Part shown: positions 13,922 to 22,559 of the stretch, in pieces | Numbering within the stretch: position 1 is the stretch's first letter | Layout: every line of letters starts with the position of its first letter | Origin: Pseudomonas_S sp047607345 | GTDB taxonomy: Bacteria > Pseudomonadota > Gammaproteobacteria > Xanthomonadales > Xanthomonadaceae | Reading direction: 5' to 3' | NCBI GenBank assembly: GCA_047607345.1 | Contig: JASGDF010000154.1 | Location: 1 to 26,717, forward strand | Length of the DNA: 26,717 nucleotides | Translations under genes and position numbers: made by a program | The notes under the pieces: generated by a model | Told to the model about the DNA's origin: nothing | Seen by the model: only the letters and a program-made list of their open reading frames with translations | The model's database searches: none

Positions 13922-14701
13922 CTAGGCGCGCAGGAAATCCAGCAACAGCGCGCTGAACTGCGGCGGCGATTCGAGGTTGCAGATGTGGCGGCCGGGGACC
14001 TGGGCAAAGCGGCCGTCGGCGACTTCGTTGACGATGTACTGCAGCTCGTGCGGCGCGCACACCGGGTCGTCGTCGCCCGCGATCGCCAGCAGCGGCACTG
14101 CGATACCGGCCAGCGCGCCACGGAAATCGGCCTGCGCGACCGCGTTGCAGCAGCCGATGTAGCCTTCGCGCGAGGTTTCCAGGAAGCCGGTGACGATCTC
14201 GTCGATCACCAGCGGATGCGCGGCGACGAAGGCCGGGGTGAACCAGCGCTGCACGGTACCCTCGGCCAGCGCGGTCAGGCCGTCCCTGCGCACCTGCTCG
14301 ATGCGCTGCGTCCAGCTCTCGGCACTGCCGATCTTCGCCGCGGTGGCGCAGACCACCAGCCGCTGCAGCCGCGCAGTGGCATTCAAGCCGAGCCATTGCC
14401 CGGTCAGCCCACCGATCGACAGGCCACAGAAGTGCGAGCGTTCGATGCCCAGCGCATCCCACAGCGCCAGCACGTCACGCCCGAGGTCGGCGACCTCGTA
14501 CAGGCCCGGCGGCGTGTCGGACTGGCCGTGGCCGCGGCGGTCGTAGCGCAGGATGCGGAAGTGCGCGGCCAGTGCGTCGACCTGCGGATCCCACATGTGC
14601 AGGTCGGTGCCGAGCGAGTTGCAGAACGTCAGCCACAGCGCATCTTCGCGCCCTTCGATACGGTAGTGCAGGCGATGAGTGCTCAGATCGGCGAACGGCA
14701 T
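13922..14701 (-). CDS. pcaD: 3-oxoadipate enol-lactonase
   Basis: A 259-residue alpha/beta hydrolase that opens the enol-lactone to 3-oxoadipate. It has the characteristic N-terminal region LTFCNSLGTDLHMWDPQ (oxyanion), RYDRRGHGQSD, the nucleophile elbow GLSIGG with Ser95, the acid in GDDDP (210-212) and His239 in GRHICN. These marks are specific enough to separate it from generic hydrolases, and the neighbours pcaB and pcaC confirm it. The ATG at 14701 lies 27 bases after the pcaB stop. Confidence 0.96.
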   Translation of the reverse strand: MPFADLSTHRLHYRIEGREDALWLTFCNSLGTDLHMWDPQVDALAAHFRILRYDRRGHGQSDTPPGLYEVADLGRDVLALWDALGIERSHFCGLSIGGLTGQWLGLNATARLQRLVVCATAAKIGSAESWTQRIEQVRRDGLTALAEGTVQRWFTPAFVAAHPLVIDEIVTGFLETSREGYIGCCNAVAQADFRGALAGIAVPLLAIAGDDDPVCAPHELQYIVNEVADGRFAQVPGRHICNLESPPQFSALLLDFLRA

Positions 14702-14728
14702 GGGGGCGACTCCGTGCAGGCGAAGATG

Positions 14729-16081
14729 TCAGGAAGCGTGGCCGGCCGCCAGCACGCGATCGATCCAGGTGTCGGCCATGCCGCGCCAGCTGTCCGGCGC
14801 GAACAACGCGTCCAGTTGCTGCGGTGACAGGCTGGCCGTCACGCGCGGCTCGGCGGCCAGCACCTGGCGCAGCGGCCGCGCCTCGGACAGCGCGCGCTTG
14901 GCCGCCGCCTCGACCAGAAGATGCGCTTCGTGCTTGCCCAGCTGCGCGGCCAGCGCGACGGTGACGGCCTCGGCGTACAACAGTCCACCGTGGCTGCCGA
15001 GGTGCTCGCGCATGCGCGCGCGATCGAGCTGCAGACCATCGATGACGATACGCACCTGTGCCAGGCTGCCGGCGGCCAGCCGCGCCAACTCCGGCAACGT
15101 CTGCCATTCGGCATGCCAGGCACCGACCGCGCGCTCGTGTTCCTGCAACAGTGCCGCGTACAACGTGGACACCAGCCCCGGCGCCCGCGTGGCCGCGGCG
15201 ATCGCCGCGACGCAGCCGACCGGGTTGCGCTTGTGCGGCATCGCCGAGGAGCCGCCCTTGCCTGCGCCGGCCGGCTCGAACGCCTCGGCGACCTCCGACT
15301 GCATCAGCAGCACCACGTCGCGGGCAAGCTTGCCGAGCGCGCCGATCAGCAGAGCAAAGGCGCTGCCGATCTCGACGATGCGATCGCGCGCGGCGTGCCA
15401 GGGCAGTGCCGGCAGCGGCAGGCGCAGTTCCTCGGCCAGGGCCTGGGCGACATCCAAGCCGCGATCCTGCAGCGACGCCAGGGTGCCGGCCGCGCCGCCA
15501 AACTGCAGCGCCAGCGCCTCCTCGCGCAGCCGCAGCAGGCGGACACGGGCACGCTGCAGCGTGTCCAGCCAGCCGGCGGCCTTCAACCCGAAGGTGACCG
15601 GCACCGCCTGTTGCAGCAGGGTGCGTCCGGGTAGGCCGGTGTCGCGCTCGCGTTCGGCCAGCGCGGCGAGGCTGGCGCACAACGCATCCAGTCGTGGTTG
15701 CAGTGCATCGAGCACGGCGCGCAGCTGTAGCACGCTGCCGGTGTCGATCACGTCCTGGCTGGTCGCGCCCCAGTGCACCCAGCGCGCGGCCTCGACGTCG
15801 CCGGCCGCGACCCGCGCGGTCAGCGCCTTGACCAGCGGGATCGCGGGATTACCGGCAAGCGCGGTGGCGGCGGCGAGTTCGCCAATGTCGTAATGCGAAG
15901 CCTCGCAGGCGGCGGCGATGGCGGGCACGGCGGACTGCGGGATCACGCCGCAGCGCGCCTCCGCGCGCGCCAGTGCGACCTCGAAGTCGAGCATGCCTTG
16001 CAGGCGGACGTGATCGTCGAACAGCGCGTCGATCTCGGGATCGCCGAACAGGGAACCGAGCAGGGAAGTGGAGGCAGTCAT
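14729..16081 (-). CDS. pcaB: 3-carboxy-cis,cis-muconate cycloisomerase
   Basis: A 450-residue member of the fumarase/aspartase superfamily, as expected for PcaB. The superfamily signature GSSAMPHKRNP is present, as are WVHWGATSQDVIDTG and GRTLLQQAVPVTFGLKAAGW, typical of this enzyme. It cyclises 3-carboxymuconate, the product of PcaHG, to 4-carboxymuconolactone. A composite palindrome of 115 bases separates it from pcaG upstream. It is followed closely by pcaD. Confidence 0.96.
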   Translation of the reverse strand: MTASTSLLGSLFGDPEIDALFDDHVRLQGMLDFEVALARAEARCGVIPQSAVPAIAAACEASHYDIGELAAATALAGNPAIPLVKALTARVAAGDVEAARWVHWGATSQDVIDTGSVLQLRAVLDALQPRLDALCASLAALAERERDTGLPGRTLLQQAVPVTFGLKAAGWLDTLQRARVRLLRLREEALALQFGGAAGTLASLQDRGLDVAQALAEELRLPLPALPWHAARDRIVEIGSAFALLIGALGKLARDVVLLMQSEVAEAFEPAGAGKGGSSAMPHKRNPVGCVAAIAAATRAPGLVSTLYAALLQEHERAVGAWHAEWQTLPELARLAAGSLAQVRIVIDGLQLDRARMREHLGSHGGLLYAEAVTVALAAQLGKHEAHLLVEAAAKRALSEARPLRQVLAAEPRVTASLSPQQLDALFAPDSWRGMADTWIDRVLAAGHAS

Positions 16082-16118
16082 CGACGAGCGAGTCTATCCA
16101 AGATGGCGGGATGCTGCC

Positions 16119-16233
16119 GTAGGAGCGGCTTCAGCCGCGATGGGGCTCACCCTTTGAGTCCACGCACATGGATGTGCGCTGCTGTTGCGAGGGATTCGCG
16201 CCAAAGCCCCATCGCGGCTGAAGCCGCTCCTAC
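16119..16233. repeat. Composite palindrome between pcaG and pcaB
   Basis: Two 29-base arms (16119-16147 and 16205-16233) are exact reverse complements. Each begins GTAGGAGCGGCTTCAGCCGC and is itself partly palindromic. Between them lies a copy of the double-hairpin repeat (CGCACATGGATGTGCG at 16163-16178, then GCGAGGGATTCGC). The element looks like a small non-autonomous interspersed repeat. It fills most of the 171-base pcaG-pcaB gap inside the operon. Confidence 0.88.
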
Positions 16234-16252
16234 GGACAGGGACCCAGGGTCT

Positions 16253-16813
16253 TCAATAGCTGAAGAACACCGTCTCCTGCTCGCCCTGCATGTGCACGTC
16301 CCACTGATAGGCGCCCGGCGCCACCTTCTTCGCCACCAGCGTCGCGCGACGCTCGGCCGGCACCAGCGCGAGGATCTCGTCGTCGGCGTTGGCGGCCTCG
16401 TCGGAGAAGTACAGCCGCGTCGGCGCCGCCTTCAGCAGCCCGCGCATGAACACCAGCACCACCAGGTGCGGCGCCTGCGCGCCCTTGCGCCCGGCCACGC
16501 GGCCTGGCTTGACCGTGGTGAAGGCGAAGCGGCCGTGCTCGTCGGTCGGTACCCGGCCCCAGCCCTGGAAGGCCGGATCGTGGTCGTCGTGGCGCGGGTC
16601 CTCGCGATGGGCATAGATCCCGGCCGCATCGGCCTGCCAGATCTCAAGCACCGCGTCGCCGACCGGCACGCCGTTGCCGTCGTGGACCACGCCGCTGACC
16701 TGCACCCGCTCGCCCGTGGCGGCGGCCGGTGCGATTTCGGTGCGGTACAGCGGTTCCAGGCCCAGGCGGTAGTACGGGCCGACGGTCTGCCACGGAGTCG
16801 ATTGGAAACTCAT
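16253..16813 (-). CDS. pcaG: Protocatechuate 3,4-dioxygenase alpha subunit
   Basis: A 186-residue intradiol dioxygenase subunit. It begins with the usual PWQTVGPYY and holds the beta-sandwich motifs VVHDGNGVPVGDAVLEIWQAD and PTDEHGRFAFTTVKPG. It contributes to the active-site cavity but lacks the full set of iron ligands, which PcaH supplies, as is normal for alpha subunits. It starts 4 bases after the pcaH stop, so the two subunits are translated together. A composite repeat follows the stop. Confidence 0.97.
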   Translation of the reverse strand: MSFQSTPWQTVGPYYRLGLEPLYRTEIAPAAATGERVQVSGVVHDGNGVPVGDAVLEIWQADAAGIYAHREDPRHDDHDPAFQGWGRVPTDEHGRFAFTTVKPGRVAGRKGAQAPHLVVLVFMRGLLKAAPTRLYFSDEAANADDEILALVPAERRATLVAKKVAPGAYQWDVHMQGEQETVFFSY

Positions 16814-16817
16814 CTAC

Positions 16818-17534
16818 TTACTCCCAGGGGGTCTGCTTGCGGCCACGCAACACGATGTCGAAGCGATAGCCGAGCGCGTATTCGTTGAGGGTGTTCTCCC
16901 AGTCGAACGAGGACACCATCCGCAGCCTGGCCTTCTCGTCCTCGACGCAGTTGTAGATCGGGTCGAACGCCAGCATCGGATCGCCGGGGAAATACATCTG
17001 CGTCACCAGGCGCTGGCCGATGCCGTCGCCATGCAGCGAGAAGTGGATGTGCGCCGGGCGCCAGGCGTTGTAGTGATTGCGCCACGGGTACGAACCCGGC
17101 TTGATGGTCTTGAAGCGATAGCGGCCGTGCTCGTCGGTCAGCACCTGGCCGGTGCCCTTGAAGTTCGGGTCCAGCGGCGCGTCGTGCTGGTCGCCCTTGT
17201 GCAGGTAGCGGCCGGCGGCGTTGCACTGCCAGACCTCGACCACGGTGTTGCGCACCGGCCGACCGTTCTCGTCGAGCACGCGGCCGGAGACGATGATGCG
17301 CTCGCCCAGCGGCTGGCCGGGGAAGCCGGCGGTGAGGTCGGCGCCGCGCTCGCCCAGGGTCAGCCGGTCCAGAGTCGGGCCGGTCGCCTCCGACAGCGTC
17401 ACCGGGATCGCGATCGGATCGCGGCTCGGCCCGCGCAGCACCGTGGAGGCATACGACGAATGGATGTACGGCGGCTGGGTGCCCGGATACGGCTTGCGGT
17501 AGCCGAGCAGCACGTCGGTGGTGGAATCGCTCAT
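16818..17534 (-). CDS. pcaH: Protocatechuate 3,4-dioxygenase beta subunit
   Basis: A 238-residue iron-binding subunit that cleaves protocatechuate between its hydroxyls to 3-carboxy-cis,cis-muconate. All four Fe(III) ligands are visible: Tyr110 in AAGRYLHKGD, Tyr149 in GSYPWRN, and His162 and His164 in RPAHIHF, with the conserved Arg159 before them. Their spacing equals that of the Pseudomonas putida enzyme. The ATG at 17534 has GGAGG 7 bases upstream and is preferred to a start at 17558. A composite palindrome separates it from pcaF upstream. pcaG follows after 4 bases. Confidence 0.97.
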   Translation of the reverse strand: MSDSTTDVLLGYRKPYPGTQPPYIHSSYASTVLRGPSRDPIAIPVTLSEATGPTLDRLTLGERGADLTAGFPGQPLGERIIVSGRVLDENGRPVRNTVVEVWQCNAAGRYLHKGDQHDAPLDPNFKGTGQVLTDEHGRYRFKTIKPGSYPWRNHYNAWRPAHIHFSLHGDGIGQRLVTQMYFPGDPMLAFDPIYNCVEDEKARLRMVSSFDWENTLNEYALGYRFDIVLRGRKQTPWE

Positions 17535-17595
17535 TTTGCTCCTCCCGGTCGGCTCCACGCGGGAGCCTGTTGGTCTTCAATAACTTCGTTTTTCC

Positions 17596-17709
17596 GTGGG
17601 AGCGACTTCAGTCGCGATAGGGCTCGCCCTTTGAGTCCGCGCACATGGATGTGCGCTGCTGTTGCGAGGGATTCGCACCAAAGCCCGTCGCGACTAAAGT
17701 CGCTCCTAC
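17596..17709. repeat. Composite palindrome between pcaF and pcaH
   Basis: The left arm GTGGGAGCGACTTCAGTCGC and the right arm GCGACTAAAGTCGCTCCTAC flank a double-hairpin unit (CGCACATGGATGTGCG at 17640-17655, then GCGAGGGATTCGC). The organisation matches the element at 16.12 kb, but the arm sequence differs (GCGAC for GCGGC), with changes in both halves that mostly keep pairing. It lies in the 184-base gap inside the operon. Confidence 0.86.
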
Positions 17710-17718
17710 ATGATTTCG

Positions 17719-18927
<1,209 letters not shown>

Positions 18928-18938
18928 CTGCATATTCC

Positions 18939-19595
18939 TCAGGCGGCCAGGACCAGCGGCAGGCCGGTCAGATCGCGCAGGTCTTCCAGCGACACGCCGT
19001 CGATGGTCTCTATAACTTGCGCGCCGTCCGCGCCAACCGCGAACACGCCCAGGTCGGTGTAGACCCGCGAGACGCAGCGCAGACCGGTCAGCGGGTAGCT
19101 GCACTCGGCGACCAGCTTGCTCTGCCCGTCCTTGGTCAGCAGGTCCATCATCACGAACACGTCGCGGGCGCCGATCGCCAGGTCCATCGCGCCGCCAACC
19201 GCGGGGATCGCGTCAGGCGCGCCGGTGCTCCAGTTCGCCAGGTCACCATGCGCCGAGACCTGGAACGCGCCGAGCACGCACACGTCGAGCCGGCCGCTGC
19301 GCATCATCGCGAACGAGTCGGCGTGGTGGAAGTAGCAGCCGCCGGTCAGCAGCGTCACCGGCTGCTTGCCGGCGTTGATCAGGTCCGGGTCCTCCTGCCC
19401 GGGCGCCGGCGCCGGACCCATGCCGAGCACGCCGTTCTCCGAGTGCAGGAAGATCTCCTTGTCGGCCGGCAGGAAGTTGGCCACCGTGGTCGGCAGGCCG
19501 ATGCCGAGGTTGACGTAGGCGCCCTCAGGGATGTCGCGGGCAACGCGCCGGGCGATCGCGTTCCTGTCGAGTCGGTTGCGGATCGGGGTGTTCAT
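18939..19595 (-). CDS. pcaJ: 3-oxoadipate CoA-transferase subunit B
   Basis: A 218-residue beta subunit of a class I CoA-transferase. The catalytic glutamate is Glu53 in FLHSENGVLGMG. GIGLPTTVANFL precedes it and LTGGCYFHHADSFAMMR follows. With PcaI it moves CoA from succinyl-CoA to 3-oxoadipate. The start ATG overlaps the pcaI stop as ATGA, with AAGGAGG just upstream, so the two subunits are translationally coupled. A generic succinyl-CoA:3-ketoacid transferase (ScoB-like) is excluded mainly by operon context. Confidence 0.94.
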   Translation of the reverse strand: MNTPIRNRLDRNAIARRVARDIPEGAYVNLGIGLPTTVANFLPADKEIFLHSENGVLGMGPAPAPGQEDPDLINAGKQPVTLLTGGCYFHHADSFAMMRSGRLDVCVLGAFQVSAHGDLANWSTGAPDAIPAVGGAMDLAIGARDVFVMMDLLTKDGQSKLVAECSYPLTGLRCVSRVYTDLGVFAVGADGAQVIETIDGVSLEDLRDLTGLPLVLAA

Positions 19596-20263
19596 GCGGC
19601 CTCCTTCGCGGCGACGACCCGCTGCACGAAGATGCCTGGCGTCACCACCGCCTCCGGGTCCAGCTCGCCCAGCGCGACCACCTCGGCGACCTGCGCGATC
19701 GTGCACTCGGCCGCCATCGCCATCAGCGGGCCGAAGTTGCGCGCGGTCTTGCGATAGACCAGGTTACCCCAGCGATCGCCCTTGTGCGCCTTGATCAGCG
19801 CGAAGTCGGCGCGGATCGGGTATTCGAGCACGTAGTGGCGGCCGTCGATCTCGCGCGTCTCCTTGCCCTGTGCCAGCTCGGTGCCGTAGCCGGTCGGGGT
19901 GAAGATCGCGCCCAGGCCATTGCCGGCGGCGTGGATGCGCGCGGCCAGGTTGCCCTGCGGCACCAGCTCCAGCTCGATCTCGCCGGCGCGGTAGGCGGCA
20001 TCGAAGTGCTGCGAGTCGGTCTGGCGCGGGAACGAGCAGATGATCTTGCGCACGCGCTTGTGCTTGATCAGCGCGGCCAGCCCGGTCTCGCCGTTGCCAG
20101 CGTTGTTGTTGACGATGGTCAGCCCGCTGGCGCCCTGCGCGATCAGCGCGTCGATCAGCTGGTCGGGCATGCCAGCGGTGCCGAAGCCGCCGATCATCAC
20201 CGTCGCGCCGTCATGGATGTCGGCCACGGCGGCCTCGAACGAGGCGATGGTCTTGTCGATCAT
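19592..20263 (-). CDS. pcaI: 3-oxoadipate CoA-transferase subunit A
   Basis: A 223-residue alpha subunit of a class I CoA-transferase. It has the CoA-binding loop GGFGTAGMPDQLI (25-37), NNNAGNGETGLAALI, LVPQGNLAARIHAAGNGLGA and FTPTGYGTELAQGKE, all standard for the family. It is the first gene of the leftward operon pcaIJF-HG-BDC. The start ATG 20263 has TGGAG 7 bases upstream. An extension to 20395 is GC-rich and unsupported. A leader of about 220 bases separates it from the predicted promoter. Confidence 0.95.
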   Translation of the reverse strand: MIDKTIASFEAAVADIHDGATVMIGGFGTAGMPDQLIDALIAQGASGLTIVNNNAGNGETGLAALIKHKRVRKIICSFPRQTDSQHFDAAYRAGEIELELVPQGNLAARIHAAGNGLGAIFTPTGYGTELAQGKETREIDGRHYVLEYPIRADFALIKAHKGDRWGNLVYRKTARNFGPLMAMAAECTIAQVAEVVALGELDPEAVVTPGIFVQRVVAAKEAA

Positions 20264-20486
20264 CGCAGCGCTCCACAGCGGCGGTGCCCGCGCTCCGGCG
20301 CGCCGCCGGCCACAGGGCGATACAGGTTTGTTGACACGTCTGCTGTCTCCCGCTGGTGCGCAGCGGCACGGGGCCGCTGCGCCTGGTTTGTGCAAGGCTC
20401 CGATGCGGGGCGAGACGCCTGACCGCCACCCGTCTACCGCGTCGGACTGGGCGACACGTTAGGCTCAGTACCGTGCAGGGTCAATT

Positions 20487-20518
20487 CGATTATCGGCCTA
20501 TCAGATCGATTACCGAAC
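20487..20518 (-). promoter_or_regulatory. pcaI promoter with two PcaR-type boxes
   Basis: Minus-strand hexamers TTCGGT (20517-20512) and GATAAT (20494-20489) are 17 bases apart. Each lies inside a copy of one box: GTTCGGTAATCGATC over the -35 and CCGATAATCGAAT over the -10, centred 20 bases apart, about two helical turns. This is the layout described for the Pseudomonas putida pcaIJ promoter, where PcaR binds both elements. The same CGATAATCG core occurs before quiA. The rest of the 410-base pcaI-vanA gap (20264-20486) shows no further clear signal. Confidence 0.6.
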
Positions 20519-20559
20519 ATTTTCGATGATGCAGTGCAGCGTGCCGCCGCCCGATGGAA

Positions 20560-20567
20560 TGTATACA
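20560..20567. promoter_or_regulatory. VanR operator candidate 1 (TGTATACA)
   Basis: A perfect 8-base palindrome TGTATACA stands in an AT-rich stretch 107 bases before vanA. GntR regulators of the FCD group commonly bind TNGTATACNA-like sites, and such a regulator gene (vanR) is the second gene of the operon. It may cover the upstream part of the van promoter. Confidence 0.5.
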
Positions 20568-20655
20568 AAATGGCAACACAAGGATGGCTCCACGCATACG
20601 GATTTCTTAAATTTCCGAGAAATTTCCCCGCAGGTCTGATTGGCCTATCGCCAAC

Positions 20656-20663
20656 TGTATACA
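20656..20663. promoter_or_regulatory. VanR operator candidate 2 overlapping the vanA ribosome site
   Basis: A second perfect TGTATACA lies 96 bases (centre to centre) after the first. It abuts the vanA ribosome site AGGA (20663-20666), 7 bases before the ATG. A repressor bound here would block transcript elongation or initiation right at the gene start. The two sites together could allow looping. Confidence 0.5.
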
Positions 20664-20673
20664 GGACCCCGCC

Positions 20674-21750
20674 ATGAACAACCCGCTGCCCCGCTTCCCG
20701 CTCAATGCCTGGTACGCCATCGCCTGGGACCACGAGGTCCGCCACGCGCTGCTGCCACGCAAGGTCTGCAATCTCGACATCGTGCTCTACCGCACCTCGG
20801 CCGGCGCGCTGACGGCGCTGGAGGATGCCTGCTGGCACCGGCTGGTGCCGCTGTCGATGGGCCGGCTGCGCGGCGACGACGTGGTCTGCGGCTACCACGG
20901 CCTGGTCTACGACGCGCAGGGCCGCTGCGTGCACATGCCCTCGCAGGAGACGATCAATCCCTCGGCCTGCGTGCGCAGCTTCCCGGTCGCGGAGAAATAC
21001 CGCTACGTGTGGATCTGGCCGGGCGACCCGGCGCTGGCCGATCCGGCGCTGATCCCGGACCTGCACTGGAACAGCGACCCGGCCTGGGCCGGCGACGGCC
21101 GCACCATCCAGGTCAAATGCGACTATCGGCTGGTGCTGGACAACCTGATGGACCTGACCCACGAGACCTTCGTGCACGGCTCCAGCATCGGCCAGGACGA
21201 GGTCGCCGAGACCCCGTTCGAGGTCGTGCATGGCGAGCGCACCGTCACCGTCTCGCGCTGGATGCGCGACATCGACGCGCCACCGTTCTGGGCACGCCAG
21301 ATCGAGCACGCGCTGGGCTACCGCGGCAAGGTCGACCGCTGGCAGATCATCCGCTTCGAGGCGCCATGCACGATCGCGATCGACGTCGGCGTGGCGATCG
21401 CCGGCAGCGGCGCGCCGGAAGGCGACCGCAGCCAGGGCGTCAACGGCTACGTGCTCAACACCATCACCCCCGAGACCGACGGCACCTGCCACTACTTCTG
21501 GGCGTTCATGCGCAACCACTCGCTGCACGAGCAGTCGATGACCACGCTGCTGCGCGAGGGCGTGACCGGCGTGTTCGGCGAGGACGAGGCGGTGCTGGAG
21601 GCGCAGCAGCGCGCGATCGACGCGCATCCGGACCACGTGTTCTACAACCTCAACGTCGATGCCGGCGGGATGTGGGCGCGGCAGCTGATCGAGCGCATGG
21701 TCGCGCGCGAGCACCGCAGCCGCGACCTGGACCTGCGCATGGTCGTCTGA
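20674..21750 (+). CDS. vanA: Vanillate O-demethylase oxygenase subunit
   Basis: A 358-residue Rieske non-heme iron oxygenase that removes the methyl group of vanillate as formaldehyde, giving protocatechuate. The Rieske cluster ligands are Cys53, His55, Cys72 and His75 (CWHRLVPLSMG then CGYHGLVYD). Catalytic iron is held by His163 and His168 in DNLMDLTHETFVHGS, with the bridging Asp160. The Rieske motif reads CWHR instead of the usual CPHR. The length and start (NAWYAIAWDHEV) fit VanA, and VanB is encoded two genes downstream. It feeds the pca operon, which is divergent. Related veratrate or syringate demethylases cannot be excluded. Confidence 0.92.
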   Translation: MNNPLPRFPLNAWYAIAWDHEVRHALLPRKVCNLDIVLYRTSAGALTALEDACWHRLVPLSMGRLRGDDVVCGYHGLVYDAQGRCVHMPSQETINPSACVRSFPVAEKYRYVWIWPGDPALADPALIPDLHWNSDPAWAGDGRTIQVKCDYRLVLDNLMDLTHETFVHGSSIGQDEVAETPFEVVHGERTVTVSRWMRDIDAPPFWARQIEHALGYRGKVDRWQIIRFEAPCTIAIDVGVAIAGSGAPEGDRSQGVNGYVLNTITPETDGTCHYFWAFMRNHSLHEQSMTTLLREGVTGVFGEDEAVLEAQQRAIDAHPDHVFYNLNVDAGGMWARQLIERMVAREHRSRDLDLRMVV

Positions 21751-21775
21751 TCCCGCCCGCCACCGACGGAACGCC

Positions 21776-22525
21776 ATGAACGCCACGCCTCCCTTCCGCT
21801 CCAGCGCCGCCCAGACCACCCGCGCGCTGCTCGAACTGCGCGACCTGATCCTCGGCGGCACGCTGGCCCCGGGCGAGCGCCTGTCCGAGCTGGCGGTGGT
21901 CGAGCGCCTGGGCGTGTCGCGCACGCCGGTGCGCGCGGCGTTGCAGCGGTTGTGCGAGGAGGGCCTGACCACCGCGCTGCCCGGCGGCGGCTACGCGGTA
22001 AAGGCGTTCAGCGAACGCGACGTGCACGACGCGATCGAGCTGCGCGGCACGCTGGAGGGGCTGGCCGCGCGGCTGGCCGCCGAGCGCGGCGCCAGCGCCG
22101 CCCAACTGCAGCAGGCGCACGCGCTGCTGGAACGGCTCGACGCGGTGCTCGCCTCCGATCTGGGCGAGGAGGCCTTCGCCGACTACGTGCAGTCCAACGA
22201 GCAGCTGCACGCGCTGCTGATCGCGATGGCCGGCAGCGAGCTGCTCGCGCGCGAGTTCGCACGCACCGTGCAGCTGCCGTTCGCCTCGCCCAACGGCTTC
22301 GTGATGGCCCAGGCGATGGTGCCGGAGGCGCGACTGATCCTGACCCTGGCGCAGGACCAGCACCGGCAGGTGGTCGAGGCGATCGAGCAGCGCCAGGGCG
22401 CGCGCGCCGAGGCGCTGATGCGCGAGCACGCGCGCCTGGCACAGCGCAACTTCCGCTACGCATTGCGCGACCAGCAAGCGATCGGCCGGGTCCACGGCGG
22501 CGCGCTGATCCGGCGCCGACGCTGA
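21776..22525 (+). CDS. vanR: GntR-family (FCD) repressor of the van operon
   Basis: A 249-residue regulator. The winged HTH covers residues about 13-77 (LRDLILGGTLAPGERLSELA, then RLGVSRTPVRAALQRLCEEG), followed by an all-helical FCD ligand-binding domain (IELRGTLEGLAARLAAERGA, NEQLHALLIAMAGS, DQHRQVVEAIEQR) with a metal-binding His pattern. It lies between vanA and vanB (25- and 34-base gaps), so it is expressed with them and presumably autoregulated through the TGTATACA sites before vanA. VanR proteins of this family release DNA on binding vanillate. That effector is inferred from context. Confidence 0.9.
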   Translation: MNATPPFRSSAAQTTRALLELRDLILGGTLAPGERLSELAVVERLGVSRTPVRAALQRLCEEGLTTALPGGGYAVKAFSERDVHDAIELRGTLEGLAARLAAERGASAAQLQQAHALLERLDAVLASDLGEEAFADYVQSNEQLHALLIAMAGSELLAREFARTVQLPFASPNGFVMAQAMVPEARLILTLAQDQHRQVVEAIEQRQGARAEALMREHARLAQRNFRYALRDQQAIGRVHGGALIRRRR

Positions 22526-22559
22526 CCTTTTCTTTCTCACCACAACCGGAGCCCCCGCC

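Noticed and set aside
16119..16233. Possible insertion sequence or CRISPR-like array in the pca operon
   Set aside because: The repeats are single palindromic elements of about 115 bases without transposase, without regular spacers and without visible target duplications.
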